Positions 5,784 through 6,926 of a stretch of DNA of 6,926 bases are shown in pieces. Location: NCBI GenBank assembly GCA_024405065.1, contig JAKSPF010000064.1, positions 1 to 6,926 of the forward strand, in the 5' to 3' direction. The position numbers and the translations under genes were made by a program. The notes beneath the pieces are model-generated. The model did no database searches and was not told the DNA's origin. It saw nothing but the letters and a program-made list of their open reading frames with translations. Source of the stretch: Sphaerochaetaceae bacterium (GTDB lineage Bacteria; Spirochaetota; Spirochaetia; Sphaerochaetales; Sphaerochaetaceae). Within the stretch, counting starts at the first letter, position 1. Every line of letters starts with the position of its first letter.

Positions 5784-6710
5784 ATGCAGAGATTGCAAAA
5801 AATAAAACTTGTTTCAGTGTTGGTGATTATCACCGTTTTATTTGCCGGCTGTTCAAAAAGCAATGTTGCGGACAAAGAATCTGCTTACGGATATGCGGTT
5901 GAGGAAGCGGTGTATGAGGCACCGAGAATGGCAATGAAGTCCGTGTCTGTTTCAAATACAAGTGCCGGATTCACGGCAGATGCTGTTGCTTACGATGCTG
6001 CACCTGAGCCGGCACCGTCTGTTGAAAGCTACGAGCGTAAACTTATCAAAACAGGAAACATCACCGTTCAGGTTCCGGACCTTGCGGAGATTGAGACAAA
6101 ACTTGAAACGTGGTGTGCTTCACTCGGCGGTTATGTGAGTTACTCAAGCAGTGATGAAACAAGCTCATATTATACAGTGAAGATTCCGAGCAATCTGTTT
6201 GATTCTGCTTTTGAAACCGTCGGAACATTCGGTCAGGTCAAGAACCGCAATGTTTCGGTATCTGATGTGAGTGAACAGTACTATGATCTTCAGACAAGAC
6301 TTCAGACAAAGAAAGTGCTGCAGAAGAACCTCACATCATATCTTGAACGTGCTGACAATCTTACCGACATTCTGAAGATTGAAAAGGAACTAAACAATGT
6401 CACCTCGGAGATAGAGTCAATGGAAGGGCAGATGAGGAGACTTACTGACAGGATTGATTACTCAACGCTCAGCGTAATGTTTGTTTTGCCCGAAGGTAAG
6501 ACAGATCCTGCAATTCAAAAACCCACTTTCAGCGAGAATGTACACTCGTTTCTGTTAAAGGTAAAAAATTTCTTCATGAGTTTTCTGAAATGTGTTCTGT
6601 ACGCAGTTGTTTGCGGAATTCCGTGTATTGCCTTTGTTGCCTTGTTGTATTGGCTTCTGTTCGGAAAAGTGGGACTTGTGTTGAGAATATTCAGAAAACT
6701 TAAAAAGTAG
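5784..6710 (+). CDS. DUF4349-type membrane-anchored lipoprotein
   Basis: A 308-residue envelope protein of unknown biochemical function. The N-terminus is a lipoprotein signal: basic MQRLQKIK, hydrophobic core, then LFAGC with Cys23 as the lipidation site. Phe at -3 is loose for enterobacteria but acceptable for spirochaetes. A flexible Ala/Ser/Pro-rich linker covers about 24-82. The DUF4349 domain then runs from about 84 to 236: ERKLIKTGNITVQVPD (84-99), the YYTVKIPSNLFDSAF segment (129-143), GQVKNRNVSVSDVSEQYYDL (150-169), a coiled-coil helical hairpin of about 165-225 including LKIEKELNNVTSEIESMEGQ, and a final strand SVMFVL (230-235). A membrane span at about 266-294 and a basic end RIFRKLKK complete it. 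It has its own promoter and is probably monocistronic. DUF4349 proteins are of unsettled role; some in other phyla, as I recall, carry an N-terminal zf-HC2 anti-sigma domain. A link to the upstream sigma/anti-sigma pair is therefore possible but unproven. Confidence 0.9.
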   Translation: MQRLQKIKLVSVLVIITVLFAGCSKSNVADKESAYGYAVEEAVYEAPRMAMKSVSVSNTSAGFTADAVAYDAAPEPAPSVESYERKLIKTGNITVQVPDLAEIETKLETWCASLGGYVSYSSSDETSSYYTVKIPSNLFDSAFETVGTFGQVKNRNVSVSDVSEQYYDLQTRLQTKKVLQKNLTSYLERADNLTDILKIEKELNNVTSEIESMEGQMRRLTDRIDYSTLSVMFVLPEGKTDPAIQKPTFSENVHSFLLKVKNFFMSFLKCVLYAVVCGIPCIAFVALLYWLLFGKVGLVLRIFRKLKK

Positions 6711-6831
6711 AGCGCCAATTTGCTCAAGGGTACTGGTAAGAAATTTAAGTTTGTGATTTAATCATAGGAGGAAATTTCAAAACTATGCTTTGTGAAGATT
6801 GAGTTTGGAATTGCGAGGGAAAAATTGTTTT

Positions 6832-6861
6832 TTGTAACTGATGTAATACTTTGTGTATTAT
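6832..6861 (+). promoter_or_regulatory. Candidate promoter of the next gene (beyond the window)
   Basis: TTGTAA (6832-6837, 4 of 6 to consensus), an 18-nt spacer and TATTAT (6856-6861, 5 of 6) would start transcription near 6868, giving a leader of roughly 60 nt before the expected start codon. The -10 box is overlapped by an inverted repeat. Confidence 0.4.
6844..6860 (+). repeat. Inverted repeat overlapping the -10 box, possible operator
   Basis: TAATAC (6844-6849), a 5-nt centre TTTGT and GTATTA (6855-6860) make a perfect 6-bp dyad. It covers five of six bases of the candidate -10 box, the position expected for a repressor site. No regulator in the window is an obvious partner. Confidence 0.35.
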
Positions 6862-6912
6862 GAGGTTAGAAAAAACACATTTTTGACCGCAAAGGCAAAT
6901 TCAAGATTTATG

Positions 6913-6918
6913 AAGGAG
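6913..6918 (+). promoter_or_regulatory. Shine-Dalgarno of a gene starting just outside the window
   Basis: AAGGAG is followed by 8 nt to the window end. A start codon at about 6927 would be ideally spaced; TTG 6921 inside the window is too close (2 nt). No coding sequence is claimed here. Confidence 0.6.
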
Positions 6919-6926
6919 TTTTGAAA

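Larger units (their letters stand above)
6711..6926 (+). other. AT-rich stretch without a supported gene
   Basis: This 216-nt tail is clearly more AT-rich than the genes. I found no intrinsic terminator for the DUF4349 gene (only GAGC/GCTC at 6710-6725 without a T-run) and no tRNA or known riboswitch core. An isolated AGGAGG (6766-6771) lies 13 nt before a five-codon ORF (6785-6802), and a 23-codon GTG ORF (6792-6863) has no usable ribosome site. The last 60 nt look like the leader of a gene beyond the window. Confidence 0.6.

Noticed and set aside
5498..5902. A 134-codon + strand open frame spanning the era 5' end and the divergent region.
   Set aside because: It is antisense to era and out of frame with the lipoprotein gene, has no ribosome site and no recognisable protein features. 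It is a shadow frame.
6876..6900. 'gaccgcaaaggc' as part of a c-di-GMP (GEMM) riboswitch.
   Set aside because: Only a loose similarity to one conserved core segment; the other core segment and the required paired helices are absent.
6883..6912. TTGACC at 6883-6888 as a -35 box.
   Set aside because: Bases 17-18 nt downstream (ATTTAT/TTTATG) match the -10 consensus poorly and transcription would start at or after the Shine-Dalgarno.
6870..6926. A frame open from 6870 to the window end that reads as a plausible protein segment (HIFDRKGKFKIYEGVLK).
   Set aside because: An in-frame TAG precedes it at 6867-6869 and it has no start codon except TTG 6921, which is too close to the Shine-Dalgarno. 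It is more likely leader sequence.
1..6926. CRISPR arrays, insertion sequences, attachment sites or tandem repeats.
   Set aside because: No repeated units, transposase motifs or long terminal repeats were seen on either strand.

Overview
The window is ordinary chromosomal DNA of moderate GC content. It carries seven protein-coding genes and no RNA gene, CRISPR array or mobile element that I can support. The best guess for the source is a spirochaete, probably a host-associated Treponema relative. That rests on the Era P-loop (GRPSSGKS instead of the usual GRPNVGKS), an acetate kinase with a long C-terminal tail, and a relaxed lipobox (LFAGC). It is inference from recalled family features, not a database match.

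Layout, left to right: (1) the 3' part of acetate kinase ackA (+), cut by the window edge and closed by a strong intrinsic terminator; (2) a tightly packed + strand run azlC-azlD-cysS-ECF sigma-anti-sigma. In this run azlC/azlD and sigma/anti-sigma overlap by 17 and 11 nt, azlD to cysS is 32 nt, and cysS to sigma is 23 nt, so it may be one transcript; (3) era on the - strand, convergent with the anti-sigma gene; (4) a 146-nt divergent region with candidate promoters for era and for the next gene; (5) a DUF4349-type lipoprotein gene (+); (6) an AT-rich, apparently non-coding 216-nt tail. That tail holds a candidate promoter with a dyad over its -10 box and, at its very end, a Shine-Dalgarno for a gene starting just beyond the window.

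Functions: AckA makes ATP from acetyl phosphate. AzlCD is a two-component branched-chain amino-acid exporter. CysRS charges tRNA-Cys. Era is the KH-domain GTPase of 30S subunit maturation. The ECF sigma factor and its membrane anti-sigma factor (zf-HC2 zinc finger plus one membrane span) form a signalling pair that probably senses something in the periplasm. The DUF4349 lipoprotein, about 1.1 kb downstream, has a promoter that can also be read as ECF-type, so it is a possible target or partner.

The most unusual signals are a coding-like stretch that stays in frame after the anti-sigma TGA stop and runs into the 3' end of era, the ECF-like promoter before the DUF4349 gene, and a candidate leaderless promoter for era. 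None proves a new system.
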